Positions 15,356-23,960 of a DNA stretch of 64,000 nt are shown here, in pieces. The stretch is from assembly GCF_947501385.1 (NCBI RefSeq), contig NZ_CANMVP010000020.1, positions 1 to 64,000 of the forward strand. The letters are read 5' to 3'. Made by a program: the position numbers and the translations under genes. The stretch comes from an uncultured Polaribacter sp. Lineage in GTDB: Bacteria > Bacteroidota > Bacteroidia > Flavobacteriales > Flavobacteriaceae. Under the pieces are notes generated by a model, which was not told where the DNA came from, made no database searches, and saw nothing but the letters and a program-made list of their open reading frames with translations. Within the stretch, counting starts at the first letter, position 1; the number at the start of each line of letters is the position of its first letter.

Positions 15356-17221
15356 GTGAATTATTTATCAGTAGAAAACATCTCTAAGTCTTATGGAGAA
15401 CGCATTTTATTTGAAGACATTTCTTTCGGAATTAACAAAGATCAAAAAGTTGCTTTTGTAGCGAAAAACGGGAGCGGAAAAACATCTATACTTAACATTA
15501 TTGCAGGTTTAGATGTACCAGATGCTGGGCAAGTGGTAAGCCGAAAAGGAATTTCTATTGCATATTTGGCTCAGAAAGATGACATCAATCCAGATTTAAC
15601 CATAGAAGAGACCATTTTTGCTACTGATAATAAAATACTTTCTATTGTAAATCAGTATGAAAAGGCTTTAAAAAATCTTGACAATACAGATGCCTATCAA
15701 CTTGCTTTTGAGCAAATGGAACAATACAATGCCTGGGATTTTGAAACACAATACAGACAAATTTTATCTAAGTTAAAACTAGAAGATTTAACGTTAAGAG
15801 TAGGTGAATTGTCTGGAGGTCAAAGAAAACGTCTTTCTTTGGCAATTGTTTTAATAAATAAACCAGATTTATTAATCTTAGATGAACCTACAAATCATTT
15901 AGATTTAGAAATGATAGAATGGTTAGAAGCATTTTTTGCCAAAGAAAAAATTACGCTTTTTATGGTAACGCACGATCGTTATTTCTTAGAACGTGTTTGC
16001 GATGAAATTCTAGAATTAGACGAAGGAAAAATCTATAAGTACAAAGGAAATTATTCGTATTATTTACAAAATAAAGAAGAGCGTTTGGCTTTAGAAGCTA
16101 CCAATTTGGGCAAAGCTAAAAGCTTGTTTAAAAAAGAGCTAGATTGGATGCGAAAGCAACCCAAGGCAAGAACTACAAAATCTAAATCTAGAACAGATGA
16201 TTTCTATCAAATCAAAGAAAAAGCACACCAACGCAGACAAGATCATCAAGTTCAATTAGAAATCAACATGGAGCGTTTAGGAAGTAAAATTCTAGAACTT
16301 CATAAAGTATATAAATCTTTTGGTGATAAAAAAATATTGGATGGTTTCGATTATATTTTTAAACGCGGCGAAAGAATTGGCATTATTGGTAAAAACGGAA
16401 CGGGCAAATCTTCTTTCTTAAATATTATTACAGAACAAGCACCAGCAGATAGCGGTAAAGTTGTTTTGGGTGAAACCGTAAAATTCGGATATTATACACA
16501 AGCTGGCATCCATATTAAAGAAGGACAAAAAGTGATTGAAGTTGTGAAGGAATTTGGTGAATTTATACCTTTAACAAAAGGAAGAAAAATATCTGCTTCC
16601 CAATTATTAGAACGTTTTTTATTCGACAAAAAGAAACAATATGATTTTGTTGAAAAATTGTCTGGAGGAGAACAAAAGCGTCTGTATTTATGTGCTGTCC
16701 TCATTCAAAATCCTAACTTTTTAATTTTGGATGAACCTACAAATGATTTAGATGTAGTTACTTTAAATGTCTTAGAAAACTTTTTGCTAGATTACCCAGG
16801 AAACTTATTAGTGGTTTCTCACGATCGATATTTTATGGATAAAATTGTTGATGCACTTTTTGTTTTTAGAGGTGAAGGTATTGTTGAAAATTTTCCAGGA
16901 AATTACTCAGATTTTAGAGCTTATGATAGTTCTGCACCCAAAGAAATTGCAGAAAAACCTGTTCTAAAAAAAACAGCAAAAACAGCAAAGAAGGCATCTA
17001 AAAATACCTTAAATTTTGACGAGAAAAGAGAGTTTGGTGCTTTAGAGTCTGAAATTGAGCGTTTGCAAAAAAGAAAAGCAACTATTGAAAAGCAATTTTT
17101 ACATGTAGAAATCGAACCAGAAGATATTGCTAACAAATCTGAAGAATTACAAGAGACCATTAGCGCTTTAGAACAAAAAGAAGAACGTTGGTTGGAGCTT
17201 TCTATGAAAATGGAAGGCTAA
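15356..17221 (+). CDS. ABC-F family ATPase, Uup-like
   Basis: This 621-residue cytoplasmic protein has two ATP-binding cassettes and no membrane domain. Cassette 1 has Walker A AKNGSGKTS (first Gly is Ala), signature LSGGQRKR and Walker B LLILDEPTNHLD. Cassette 2 has GKNGTGKSS, LSGGEQKR and FLILDEPTNDLD. A linker rich in K/R lies between them, and a coiled coil ends the protein (about 555-621), as in Uup. ABC-F proteins act at the ribosome; Uup-type roles include assembly and rescue of stalled ribosomes. The frame extends to a TTG at 15320, but that codon is inside the terminator hairpin, so GTG 15356 (MNYLSVENISKSYG) is chosen. It overlaps the convergent exonuclease gene by 4 bases. Confidence 0.94.
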   Translation: MNYLSVENISKSYGERILFEDISFGINKDQKVAFVAKNGSGKTSILNIIAGLDVPDAGQVVSRKGISIAYLAQKDDINPDLTIEETIFATDNKILSIVNQYEKALKNLDNTDAYQLAFEQMEQYNAWDFETQYRQILSKLKLEDLTLRVGELSGGQRKRLSLAIVLINKPDLLILDEPTNHLDLEMIEWLEAFFAKEKITLFMVTHDRYFLERVCDEILELDEGKIYKYKGNYSYYLQNKEERLALEATNLGKAKSLFKKELDWMRKQPKARTTKSKSRTDDFYQIKEKAHQRRQDHQVQLEINMERLGSKILELHKVYKSFGDKKILDGFDYIFKRGERIGIIGKNGTGKSSFLNIITEQAPADSGKVVLGETVKFGYYTQAGIHIKEGQKVIEVVKEFGEFIPLTKGRKISASQLLERFLFDKKKQYDFVEKLSGGEQKRLYLCAVLIQNPNFLILDEPTNDLDVVTLNVLENFLLDYPGNLLVVSHDRYFMDKIVDALFVFRGEGIVENFPGNYSDFRAYDSSAPKEIAEKPVLKKTAKTAKKASKNTLNFDEKREFGALESEIERLQKRKATIEKQFLHVEIEPEDIANKSEELQETISALEQKEERWLELSMKMEG

Positions 17222-17934
17222 ACCTTTACAATGTCTTTCTCTTTTAATAATGCTTGATTGTTGAACCTTAATAATATCTGAGCAACGGCGATGGTGTCTT
17301 TTTCACAATAATTTACAATTCGTTGAATGTTTTTTTCTTGGTAATACACTTGGCCAACCTCACTCCCATCGATATCATCTTTTGGGGAAGGAATGCCTAA
17401 AATAGAGGTTAGTAATTTTAAAGAAGTATAGTGTTTATAGTCCCCGAATTTCCACAATTCTAAAGTATCTAAATGCGGAACTTCCCAAGGCTTTTTACCA
17501 AATAAATTCAGCTTTTTTGGTAATTCGATGCGATGTACAATCATTCTTCTCGCAATAAAAGGAAAATCGAACTCTTTCCCATTGTGCGCACACAAAACAT
17601 GCGCAGGTTTAGAAAAATGATTTTCTAATAAAGCCTTAAACTCATTGAGAAGTTTTGTTTCATCATCCCCAAAAAATGACGTGACTCTAAATTGATCTAC
17701 ACCCTCATTTTCTACAAAATAACCAACAGAAATACAGATGATTTTACCAAACTCTGCCCAAATTCCTGCACGATTATAAAATTCTTCTGTTGTAAATTCC
17801 TCTTTACGTTGGTACTGTGTTTTTTTCTGATAAAGTTCTTGCGTTTCTTCTGCAAGATGATGCCAATCTTCTTCTTGCGGAACCGTTTCAATATCTAAAA
17901 ATAAGATGTTGTTTAGCTTGGTTTTTAAATTCAT
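17218..17934 (-). CDS. Predicted 3'-5' exonuclease, PolB-like DnaQ superfamily
   Basis: The 238-residue cytoplasmic protein fits the DnaQ-like (DEDD) fold of the PolB-type exonuclease group. ILFLDIETVP (residues 11-20) supplies the first D-x-E, CAHNGKEFDFPFIARRM the middle aspartate, and YCEKDTIAVAQI the last aspartate. No polymerase domain is attached. It probably acts in DNA repair or nucleic-acid turnover, but its substrate is unknown. It is convergent with the ABC-F gene. A near-match promoter TATATTTC lies upstream of the ATG. Confidence 0.9.
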   Translation of the reverse strand: MNLKTKLNNILFLDIETVPQEEDWHHLAEETQELYQKKTQYQRKEEFTTEEFYNRAGIWAEFGKIICISVGYFVENEGVDQFRVTSFFGDDETKLLNEFKALLENHFSKPAHVLCAHNGKEFDFPFIARRMIVHRIELPKKLNLFGKKPWEVPHLDTLELWKFGDYKHYTSLKLLTSILGIPSPKDDIDGSEVGQVYYQEKNIQRIVNYCEKDTIAVAQILLRFNNQALLKEKDIVKV

Positions 17935-18020
17935 CTTTCTTCTTTTCTACGAAATATAGTAAAAAAAGAAAAAAAACCGAAGACTTTGGCATTTTTTTGT
18001 ATCCTATTCCCTGTAAAGTC

Positions 18021-18122
18021 TTATTGAATTCCGAACTTCTTAGTAGCTGTACTTTCTTCTTCAATAACCTTTAAAATATAAATTCCAGCGTTTATTGTAG
18101 AAACCTCTATTTTCAATTTTAT
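18021..18122 (-). pseudogene. Fossil C-terminus of a T9SS type A cargo protein
   Basis: The minus strand encodes about 33 codons read as KIEVSTINAGIYILKVIEEE followed by STATKKFGIQ and a TAA stop. This is the end of a type A sorting domain, with the hallmark GIYILKV and a basic last strand. Upstream the frame is closed by TGA at 18123-18125 and no start codon or cargo remains. The body of the gene must have been deleted; the remnant is recognisable only by translation. Confidence 0.75.
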
Positions 18123-18310
18123 TCACAAAAATTGAATATTTAAAATTAAAAAATCACTAGCAAGAGTAACATTTTAAGAGAATTAACAACTAACAATCTG
18201 TTTATCAGATGCTAATTTGATTTTTAATCTACTTGAGTTAACTAAAGGTTATGTAAACCATCAAGAAATTAAATGATTGTTAAGAAACCTTAAAGTTATA
18301 TAATAATTGC

Positions 18311-18318
18311 TATTTTTG
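18311..18318 (+). promoter_or_regulatory. -7 element (TATTTTTG) of the response-regulator gene
   Basis: This matches TAnnTTTG, 21 bases before ATG 18340. The in-frame TTG at 18307 lies upstream of the expected transcription start and is not used. Confidence 0.5.
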
Positions 18319-18339
18319 ATATCTACACTTTTCAGAATT

Positions 18340-19038
18340 ATGAATAAAAGCGATGTTAAAATTTTATTAGTTGATGATGAACCAGACATCATTGAAATTG
18401 TTGGTTACAATCTTAGGAATGAAGGGTATCAAGTTTTTACTGCAACTAACGGGCAAGAAGCTATAAAATCTGCTAAAAAAAATGTTCCTCATTTAATTTT
18501 ATTAGATATCATGATGCCAGAAATGGATGGTATTGAAGCCTGCGAAAAAATCAGAAAAATTAGTTCTTTAGAAAACGTCATCATTTCATTTCTAACCGCT
18601 CGAGGTGAAGATTATTCTCAAGTTGCTGGTTTTGAAGCTGGCGCAGATGATTATATTACAAAGCCAATTAAACCCAAAGTTTTGGTAAGTAAAATAAAAT
18701 CTTTGCTAAGAAGGTTAAAGTCGGAACAGGAAAATGAAGAAACTTTTAAAATTGGTGACATTGTAATTGACAGAGAAGAATATGTTGTATATAAAGCCGG
18801 AACGAGAATTTCACTGCCAAGAAAAGAGTTTGAACTTTTTTCTTTACTCACCTCTAAGCCAGGTAAAGTATTTAAAAGAGAGGTTATTTTAGATACGGTT
18901 TGGGGCAACGAAGTGGTTGTTGGAGGTAGAACCATAGATGTTCATATTCGAAAATTGAGAGAGAAAATTGGTGATGATCATTTTAAAACCGTCAAAGGAG
19001 TTGGCTATAAATTTGTACTATTAGAAGCAGATAAATAA
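18340..19038 (+). CDS. OmpR/PhoB-family response regulator
   Basis: The 232-residue transcription factor has a receiver domain (about 5-120) with acidic pocket VDDEPD, phosphoacceptor D56 in LLDIMMP, and conserved T/K (FLTARGED, ITKPIK). A winged-helix DNA-binding domain follows (about 135-228, with GGRTIDVHIRKLREKIG and TVKGVGYKF). It is paired with the adjacent kinase, ten bases downstream, and resembles PhoB/PhoR pairs of Bacteroidota, but the stimulus cannot be deduced. ATG 18340 is chosen over the TTG at 18307, which falls just before the -7 promoter element. Confidence 0.94.
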   Translation: MNKSDVKILLVDDEPDIIEIVGYNLRNEGYQVFTATNGQEAIKSAKKNVPHLILLDIMMPEMDGIEACEKIRKISSLENVIISFLTARGEDYSQVAGFEAGADDYITKPIKPKVLVSKIKSLLRRLKSEQENEETFKIGDIVIDREEYVVYKAGTRISLPRKEFELFSLLTSKPGKVFKREVILDTVWGNEVVVGGRTIDVHIRKLREKIGDDHFKTVKGVGYKFVLLEADK

Positions 19039-19048
19039 ATTTGCTTTT

Positions 19049-20089
19049 ATGAAATTCAAAAAAACATACTCATACGCACTTTGGTCTGCCATTTATTTGA
19101 CCCTACTAGCTGCTAGTATCGCTGCAATATCCTATTTTTTTATTCTAAAACATTTAGGCACAAGCACCATCATCATTTCCATTTTAGCCCTATTTATTAT
19201 TTCTTTTTTCACAATCCAATATAGAGCAGAGCACTTTATTTATAGGAGATTAAAAAAAATTTACGAAGAAGTTACCATTTTAAATATTGATGATTTAAAA
19301 AAAGAATCTGCCACCACAGATATTGACAAACTTTCTAAGCGAGTTCAAAAATACGTGGAAGGAAAACGGCTAGAAATAAAAAATTTAACAGAGAGAGATT
19401 CTTTTAGAAGAGATTTTTTAGGAAATGTTGCCCACGAATTAAAAACACCCCTTTTTACGGTACAAGGATATATTCTTACACTTCTTGAAGGCGCCATTGA
19501 CGATAAAAAAATAAGAATTAAATATTTAGAACGCGCAAACAAAGGTGTAGAAAGACTGGTTGCAGTAACCAAAGATTTAGACATGATTGCCAAGTTAGAA
19601 ACAGATGGTTTAAAACTAAATATTGAAGTTTTTAACATCTTAGAAATTATTCAAAATGTGTTTGATTTGGTTGAAATGAAAGCCAAAAAAAGAAACATCA
19701 CCTTAAAATTCGATAAGATTTATGAGTTTCCGGTTTTTGTTGTTGGAGATATTGAAAAAATAGAACAAGTACTTATCAATTTAGTGGTAAACTCTATCAA
19801 ATACGGGAAACCGAATGGAGTGAGCATCGTTGCGGTAGACAATTACAATGAAAATAAGTTTGTTATTAGAGTTATAGACAATGGTGAAGGTATCAAACAG
19901 CAACATTTCCCGCGTCTTTTTGAACGTTTCTACAGAGTAGATCAAAGCAGATCTAGAGAGCAAGGTGGCTCTGGTTTAGGTTTATCGATTGTAAAACATA
20001 TTGTCGAAGCGCACAACCAAAGCGTTTTATTAAAAAGTACTTTTGGTGAAGGGTCAGAATTCTCTTTTACGATGGAAAAGGCGAAATAA
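19049..20089 (+). CDS. Sensor histidine kinase, PhoR-like
   Basis: The 346-residue inner-membrane kinase has two membrane segments (about 10-32 and 38-58) with almost no periplasmic loop, so it probably senses within the membrane or through a partner. A HisKA domain follows with H129 in NVAHELKTP, then HATPase_c with the N box LINLVVNSIKYG, G1 DNGEGI and G2 GGSGLGLSIV. It should phosphorylate the regulator encoded just upstream. The 3' end overlaps the convergent glycosyltransferase gene by 36 bases. Confidence 0.94.
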   Translation: MKFKKTYSYALWSAIYLTLLAASIAAISYFFILKHLGTSTIIISILALFIISFFTIQYRAEHFIYRRLKKIYEEVTILNIDDLKKESATTDIDKLSKRVQKYVEGKRLEIKNLTERDSFRRDFLGNVAHELKTPLFTVQGYILTLLEGAIDDKKIRIKYLERANKGVERLVAVTKDLDMIAKLETDGLKLNIEVFNILEIIQNVFDLVEMKAKKRNITLKFDKIYEFPVFVVGDIEKIEQVLINLVVNSIKYGKPNGVSIVAVDNYNENKFVIRVIDNGEGIKQQHFPRLFERFYRVDQSRSREQGGSGLGLSIVKHIVEAHNQSVLLKSTFGEGSEFSFTMEKAK

Positions 20090-21100
20090 AGTGACATCAA
20101 ACTCAGTTTCTTTCGCATGTAAACCTTGATAATTCTCAACTTCATTTAATTTCTCTGAAGTAAAATCTTCAATCTTAGAAAACGGAGCCTTATAATTACG
20201 CTCTAAATAATTAGCTAGATATTCTTGTTCAGGTTGATTTTCTGTAGGAATAAAAAATACTTTTTTATCAAGAACAGCCAAATCCATTATTGACGAGTAA
20301 CCAGATCTACAAACAACCATCTTTGCAGCATTTATTTTTTGTTCTAATTCTTCTGATAAAAGAAAATTATAAAACATACAATTGTTATGCTGCCAGCTTT
20401 TTTGCGGGATTTCTATTTTCCCAAGCACAAAAACGATAGTTCTTGGATCATTTTCAAATACTGAAACCAGTTTATTTTCTATAAAAGTTCTATTGGGTTC
20501 TGGTCCAGAAAGTATGATTAAAATATCTATTTCTTTTGCTAAGTCCGTTTTTTTAAATCTACTTAAAATTCCAATATATTTTTGATGTAACTTTCTTTTA
20601 GAGATGGATAGTTTTCCTGAAAATTCAGAATGTATAGTATCAGGAATCCAGCATTCATCAAATCTTTTGATAATCTTTTGATGAATTTTACTCGTAAAAA
20701 AAGTAGTGACTTTAGAGAGAATATTTACTTGATGTGTTATATAAACAGAAGGTACTTTTTTACTTCTAACCCCAAATCTATTATCAGATATTACACCAAC
20801 AACTTCTATATTTTGATTGATAAAAAGCTGTATAATCTTTTTCTCTTGATTGATTGCTCTTACAATTGTTGGAAGCTGAAGGAATAGATTCTTTTTTAAA
20901 TTTTTACCATATTTTATTTTATAAGAAGGTAATTCTAAGGTTTCTAAATCGGGAAATTCGTGTTTTAGGAACTCTAAAGCAAGTCCATCTGAAGCTATTA
21001 CGGGTGTAAAATTTGCTGAAATTAAAGCATTTATAATGGGTATGCAGCGTGATGCATGACCTAAACCCCAGTATAATGGTGCAACAATTACTTTCTTCAT
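20054..21100 (-). CDS. Glycosyltransferase, MurG/GT28-like GT-B fold
   Basis: This 348-residue protein starts with VIVAPLYWGLGHASRCIPII, the glycine-rich N-terminal loop of GT-B enzymes of the MurG/UDP-glucuronosyltransferase type. The C-terminal half has the nucleotide-sugar site pattern (ILSGPEPNR, then MVVCRSGYSSIMDLAVLDK and PTENQPEQEYLANYL). No membrane segments are present. It probably transfers a sugar to a lipid at the inner face of the membrane, but neither donor nor acceptor is known. It stands alone, convergent with the histidine kinase gene. Confidence 0.86.
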   Translation of the reverse strand: MKKVIVAPLYWGLGHASRCIPIINALISANFTPVIASDGLALEFLKHEFPDLETLELPSYKIKYGKNLKKNLFLQLPTIVRAINQEKKIIQLFINQNIEVVGVISDNRFGVRSKKVPSVYITHQVNILSKVTTFFTSKIHQKIIKRFDECWIPDTIHSEFSGKLSISKRKLHQKYIGILSRFKKTDLAKEIDILIILSGPEPNRTFIENKLVSVFENDPRTIVFVLGKIEIPQKSWQHNNCMFYNFLLSEELEQKINAAKMVVCRSGYSSIMDLAVLDKKVFFIPTENQPEQEYLANYLERNYKAPFSKIEDFTSEKLNEVENYQGLHAKETEFDVTLFRLFHRKREF

Positions 21101-21185
21101 TTTAGAATATAAATTTTCAATTATGAGATTGCTGTCACTTAGTATAAGAAGATTAATTTTACAGCAAAATCAATGTACAAACCCA

Positions 21186-22460
21186 TTAATTTAGATCAAA
21201 ACCAATATCTTTTCGATACTTCATGTTTTCAAAAGAAATCTTCTGGATACTTCTATATGATTTTTCCAAAGCATTTTCGATAGCATCTCCTAGTGAAGTT
21301 ATGGCCATGACGCGACCTCCATTTGTAACCACTTTTCCATCTTTAGAAATGGTTCCTGCATGAAAAACAGTGGATTCGATCACATCGTTTATTCCAAAAA
21401 TTTCTTTGTTTTTTTCATAACTCCCTGGATAACCACCAGAAACTAACATTACCGTGGTAGCGATTTCTGGAGTTATATGAAATAATTTTTCATGTAGTGT
21501 TTGGTTTGCAACACCATCAAATAGATCAAACAAATCTGAAGTTATTCTTGGTAAAACTACTTCTGTTTCAGGATCTCCCATTCTAACATTATATTCTACC
21601 ACAGAAGGATTTCCATCATCATTCATTAAGCCAATAAAGATAAAACCTCTATAATCAATTCCGTCTTTTTGCAAGCCTGCTATTGTGGGTTTTACCACCA
21701 ATTCTTCAACTTTATCTAAAAAAGCGTCGTCGGCAAAGGGTACAGGAGAAATTGCCCCCATTCCGCCAGTATTTAAGCCTATATCACCTTCACCAATTCT
21801 TTTATAATCTTTTGCTGAAGGTAAAATTTTATAGCTTTTACCATCTGTTAATACAAAAACAGACAATTCTATTCCTTTTAAAAATTCTTCAATGACCACT
21901 GTAGTAGAAGCCTCACCGAACTTTTTGTTAGAGATCATTTCTTTTAGCTCGATCTTTGCTTCCTCTAAAGAAAACAAAATCAATACCCCTTTCCCAGCGG
22001 CCAATCCGTCTGCTTTTAAAACATAAGGTGCTTCTAAAGTTTCTAAAAAAGCAAAGCCTTCTTCTAGATTTTCTTTAGTGAATGATTGATATCTTGCTGT
22101 TGGCACACCATGTTTTTGCATAAACTGTTTCGAAAAATCTTTGCTTCCTTCTAACAGTGCTCCATCTGCTTTTGGTCCAATTACTGGAATATTTTTTAAT
22201 TCAGCATCTGCTAAGAAAAAATCATGAACACCATTTACCAAAGGTGCTTCAGGACCCACAACCACCATTTGAATATCATTCTCTAAAACCGTGCTTTTTA
22301 CTGCTTTAAAATCTGTTGGATCGATATTGATATTCGTTGCTATCTTTTCTGTCCCTGCATTTCCAGGAGCTACATAAAGCTGATGTACGTGGTTACTTTC
22401 ATTTAATTTTAATGCGAAAGCATGTTCTCTACCTCCAGAACCTAAAATAAGAATATTCAT
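21186..22460 (-). CDS. purD: Phosphoribosylamine-glycine ligase
   Basis: PurD joins phosphoribosylamine and glycine using ATP in purine synthesis in the cytoplasm. The 424-residue protein opens with MNILILGSGGREHAFALK and contains the ATP-grasp core (YVLKADGLAAGKGVLI, then FIGLMNDDGNPSVVEYNVRMGDPETEVVLP). The length is normal. The frame runs 28 codons further upstream, but that stretch overlaps a terminator hairpin and a TATATTTG promoter element, so ATG 22460 is the start. It is a single-gene unit. Confidence 0.96.
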   Translation of the reverse strand: MNILILGSGGREHAFALKLNESNHVHQLYVAPGNAGTEKIATNINIDPTDFKAVKSTVLENDIQMVVVGPEAPLVNGVHDFFLADAELKNIPVIGPKADGALLEGSKDFSKQFMQKHGVPTARYQSFTKENLEEGFAFLETLEAPYVLKADGLAAGKGVLILFSLEEAKIELKEMISNKKFGEASTTVVIEEFLKGIELSVFVLTDGKSYKILPSAKDYKRIGEGDIGLNTGGMGAISPVPFADDAFLDKVEELVVKPTIAGLQKDGIDYRGFIFIGLMNDDGNPSVVEYNVRMGDPETEVVLPRITSDLFDLFDGVANQTLHEKLFHITPEIATTVMLVSGGYPGSYEKNKEIFGINDVIESTVFHAGTISKDGKVVTNGGRVMAITSLGDAIENALEKSYRSIQKISFENMKYRKDIGFDLN

Positions 22461-22483
22461 TTGTGTTGTGTTGTTGTGTTTTG

Positions 22484-22491
22484 CAAATATA
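22484..22491 (-). promoter_or_regulatory. -7 element (TATATTTG) of purD
   Basis: This matches TAnnTTTG on the minus strand, 24 bases before the purD ATG, and supports the shorter purD start. Confidence 0.5.
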
Positions 22492-22502
22492 CAATTAACA
22501 CA

Positions 22503-22532
22503 AAAAAGAGAAGCTTTAACACTTCTCTTTTT
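22503..22532. terminator. Intrinsic terminator between tyrosinase and purD genes
   Basis: An 11-bp perfect stem AAAAAGAGAAG / CTTCTCTTTTT encloses an 8-base loop, with T or A tracts on both sides. It lies just after the tyrosinase stop on the minus strand and should end the island transcript before purD. Confidence 0.8.
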
Positions 22533-22559
22533 CTTCTTTTTCATAGCAATACTAAAAAA

Positions 22560-23948
22560 CTATTCATGTTTAATTATTTTTTTTGTAATGGTTTGTCCAT
22601 TAACTAAAATAACTTTTAGAATGTACACACCATTATTTAGCTCTTTAACATTCAAAACTTTATCTTTTCCTTTAAAAACTTCTTTTCCATTAATATCTAT
22701 AAAAGTCCAAGATTGTATATTTTTTGTAGTTTTAATAAATAAAGTTTCACTAACTGGATTAGGATAAAACTTTATTTCTAGGTCTTCAATAATATCATCT
22801 GTACTAAGTTTATTTAAGAAAACATTTGTTTCTTTTCCTTTAAATGGGTTTTTGTATTTTTTTATTATGTTTCTTCTTCCGAGCGTAACAATATTGTTAT
22901 CCGTATCTATTTTAGCTATAAAATTTGAGCCTGCTTTTGCATGAAACCCTGCTTTTAAAGAAATACTATTTACAGATTCTATTAAACTAGATTTTAAAGA
23001 AGGTATTATAAAGCCGTCTTTAACATCTATTAAGTATTGGTAATAAAAAGTTTCTACAGAATTATGTTGATTGGATACAGTATAGTTATGTAAACTGGCT
23101 ACTCCATTATTAGCAAAAAAGACGCCTAATGATTTAGAGTCTATAACACTATCCGGGTCTATTAAAGGTAAATTAACTCCATTAAAAGAATGGTTTCCAT
23201 TATACCTTGGCATATCTACTCTAATAAATGATGACAATCCGGTATTATTTTCGCCCCACTCTTGCCATAGTTTGTCAATCATACCGTGATGTAAATAAAA
23301 CGCTGGGTCTAATGGTGAATTTGCGGCTGACATTGTTCCACCAATCCAATTATGACCATTAAAATGAACATTACTTCTTTCTAAACTATTAGAATAATTT
23401 TGAAAAGCACTTAAGCTTCCTGAAGGAAAATTAACAGCTTGTACAGCATTTACTTGACTCATTGTTGGAAGGGAGACAGATGTATTAAATTGTCTTGTAA
23501 GCCCCCAATTTGTTTCAAACTGACCCAAAAAATTAGTATCCCAAAGTGGGTCATTTACAGAATTATCCGTCGTCCAATTCCAATAAGGAATGCTTAATTT
23601 TGGATTTACATAATCTTGCATCGCTTGTTCTAACTCAAAATTCAGATATCTATGCCATGCCAAAAACACATCTCTTTGTGGATTATTTGGTAAATTGAAA
23701 TGAATTGCATTCGTAGAATTACTAAAATTTGCAGCATGGTAATTGGCAATATCTAAAATTAAATCATCATCATTTGGATTAGCATCTCCTGATGCATTAT
23801 CACCATTAAGATCTCTCATAATATATAAAGCTTGCACGTATAATTGCTTTTCAGTAGAAGTCATTTCATTATAATCTTTTCTTATAGATTGTGAAATTAA
23901 ATTTCCCCAAACAAGAAAACAAAATATTACTATTATAATTTTTTTCAT
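22560..23948 (-). CDS. Secreted tyrosinase-domain protein with T9SS type A tail
   Basis: This 462-residue protein has a signal peptide (1-20) and a tyrosinase di-copper domain (about 60-290). CuA ligands are likely H71, H83 and H99 (FLAWHRYLNFELE); CuB ligands are H195 and H199 (HFNGHNWIGG) and H220 or H221 (DPAFYLHHGMIDKLWQEW). The family oxidises phenols and catechols to quinones with O2. A 3-coathanger-type stretch (SLKAGFHAKAGSNFIAKI, about 327-344) and a type A sorting domain (about 390-462) follow, so the enzyme should be carried to the cell surface. It is the last gene of the leftward island. Confidence 0.92.
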   Translation of the reverse strand: MKKIIIVIFCFLVWGNLISQSIRKDYNEMTSTEKQLYVQALYIMRDLNGDNASGDANPNDDDLILDIANYHAANFSNSTNAIHFNLPNNPQRDVFLAWHRYLNFELEQAMQDYVNPKLSIPYWNWTTDNSVNDPLWDTNFLGQFETNWGLTRQFNTSVSLPTMSQVNAVQAVNFPSGSLSAFQNYSNSLERSNVHFNGHNWIGGTMSAANSPLDPAFYLHHGMIDKLWQEWGENNTGLSSFIRVDMPRYNGNHSFNGVNLPLIDPDSVIDSKSLGVFFANNGVASLHNYTVSNQHNSVETFYYQYLIDVKDGFIIPSLKSSLIESVNSISLKAGFHAKAGSNFIAKIDTDNNIVTLGRRNIIKKYKNPFKGKETNVFLNKLSTDDIIEDLEIKFYPNPVSETLFIKTTKNIQSWTFIDINGKEVFKGKDKVLNVKELNNGVYILKVILVNGQTITKKIIKHE

Positions 23949-23960
23949 ATCATTTTTTTT

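Larger units (their letters stand above)
17935..18339. other. Intergenic region with a gene fossil and the response-regulator promoter
   Basis: This gap of about 400 bases lies between divergent genes. It contains a short translatable remnant of a T9SS sorting domain on the minus strand (18021-18122), AT-rich sequence with TTAAG/TTAAAG direct repeats ten bases apart at 18280-18295, and the -7 element TATTTTTG at 18311. I see no complete gene or RNA in it. Confidence 0.6.

Noticed and set aside
18280..18295. TTAAG/TTAAAG direct repeat as a PhoB-type binding box
   Set aside because: Spacing is about one helical turn but the sequence is too simple in AT-rich DNA to claim a site without comparison.
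22461..22544. 28-residue N-terminal extension of PurD
   Set aside because: The extension covers a terminator hairpin and a promoter element and precedes the conserved MNILILGSGGREHA start.
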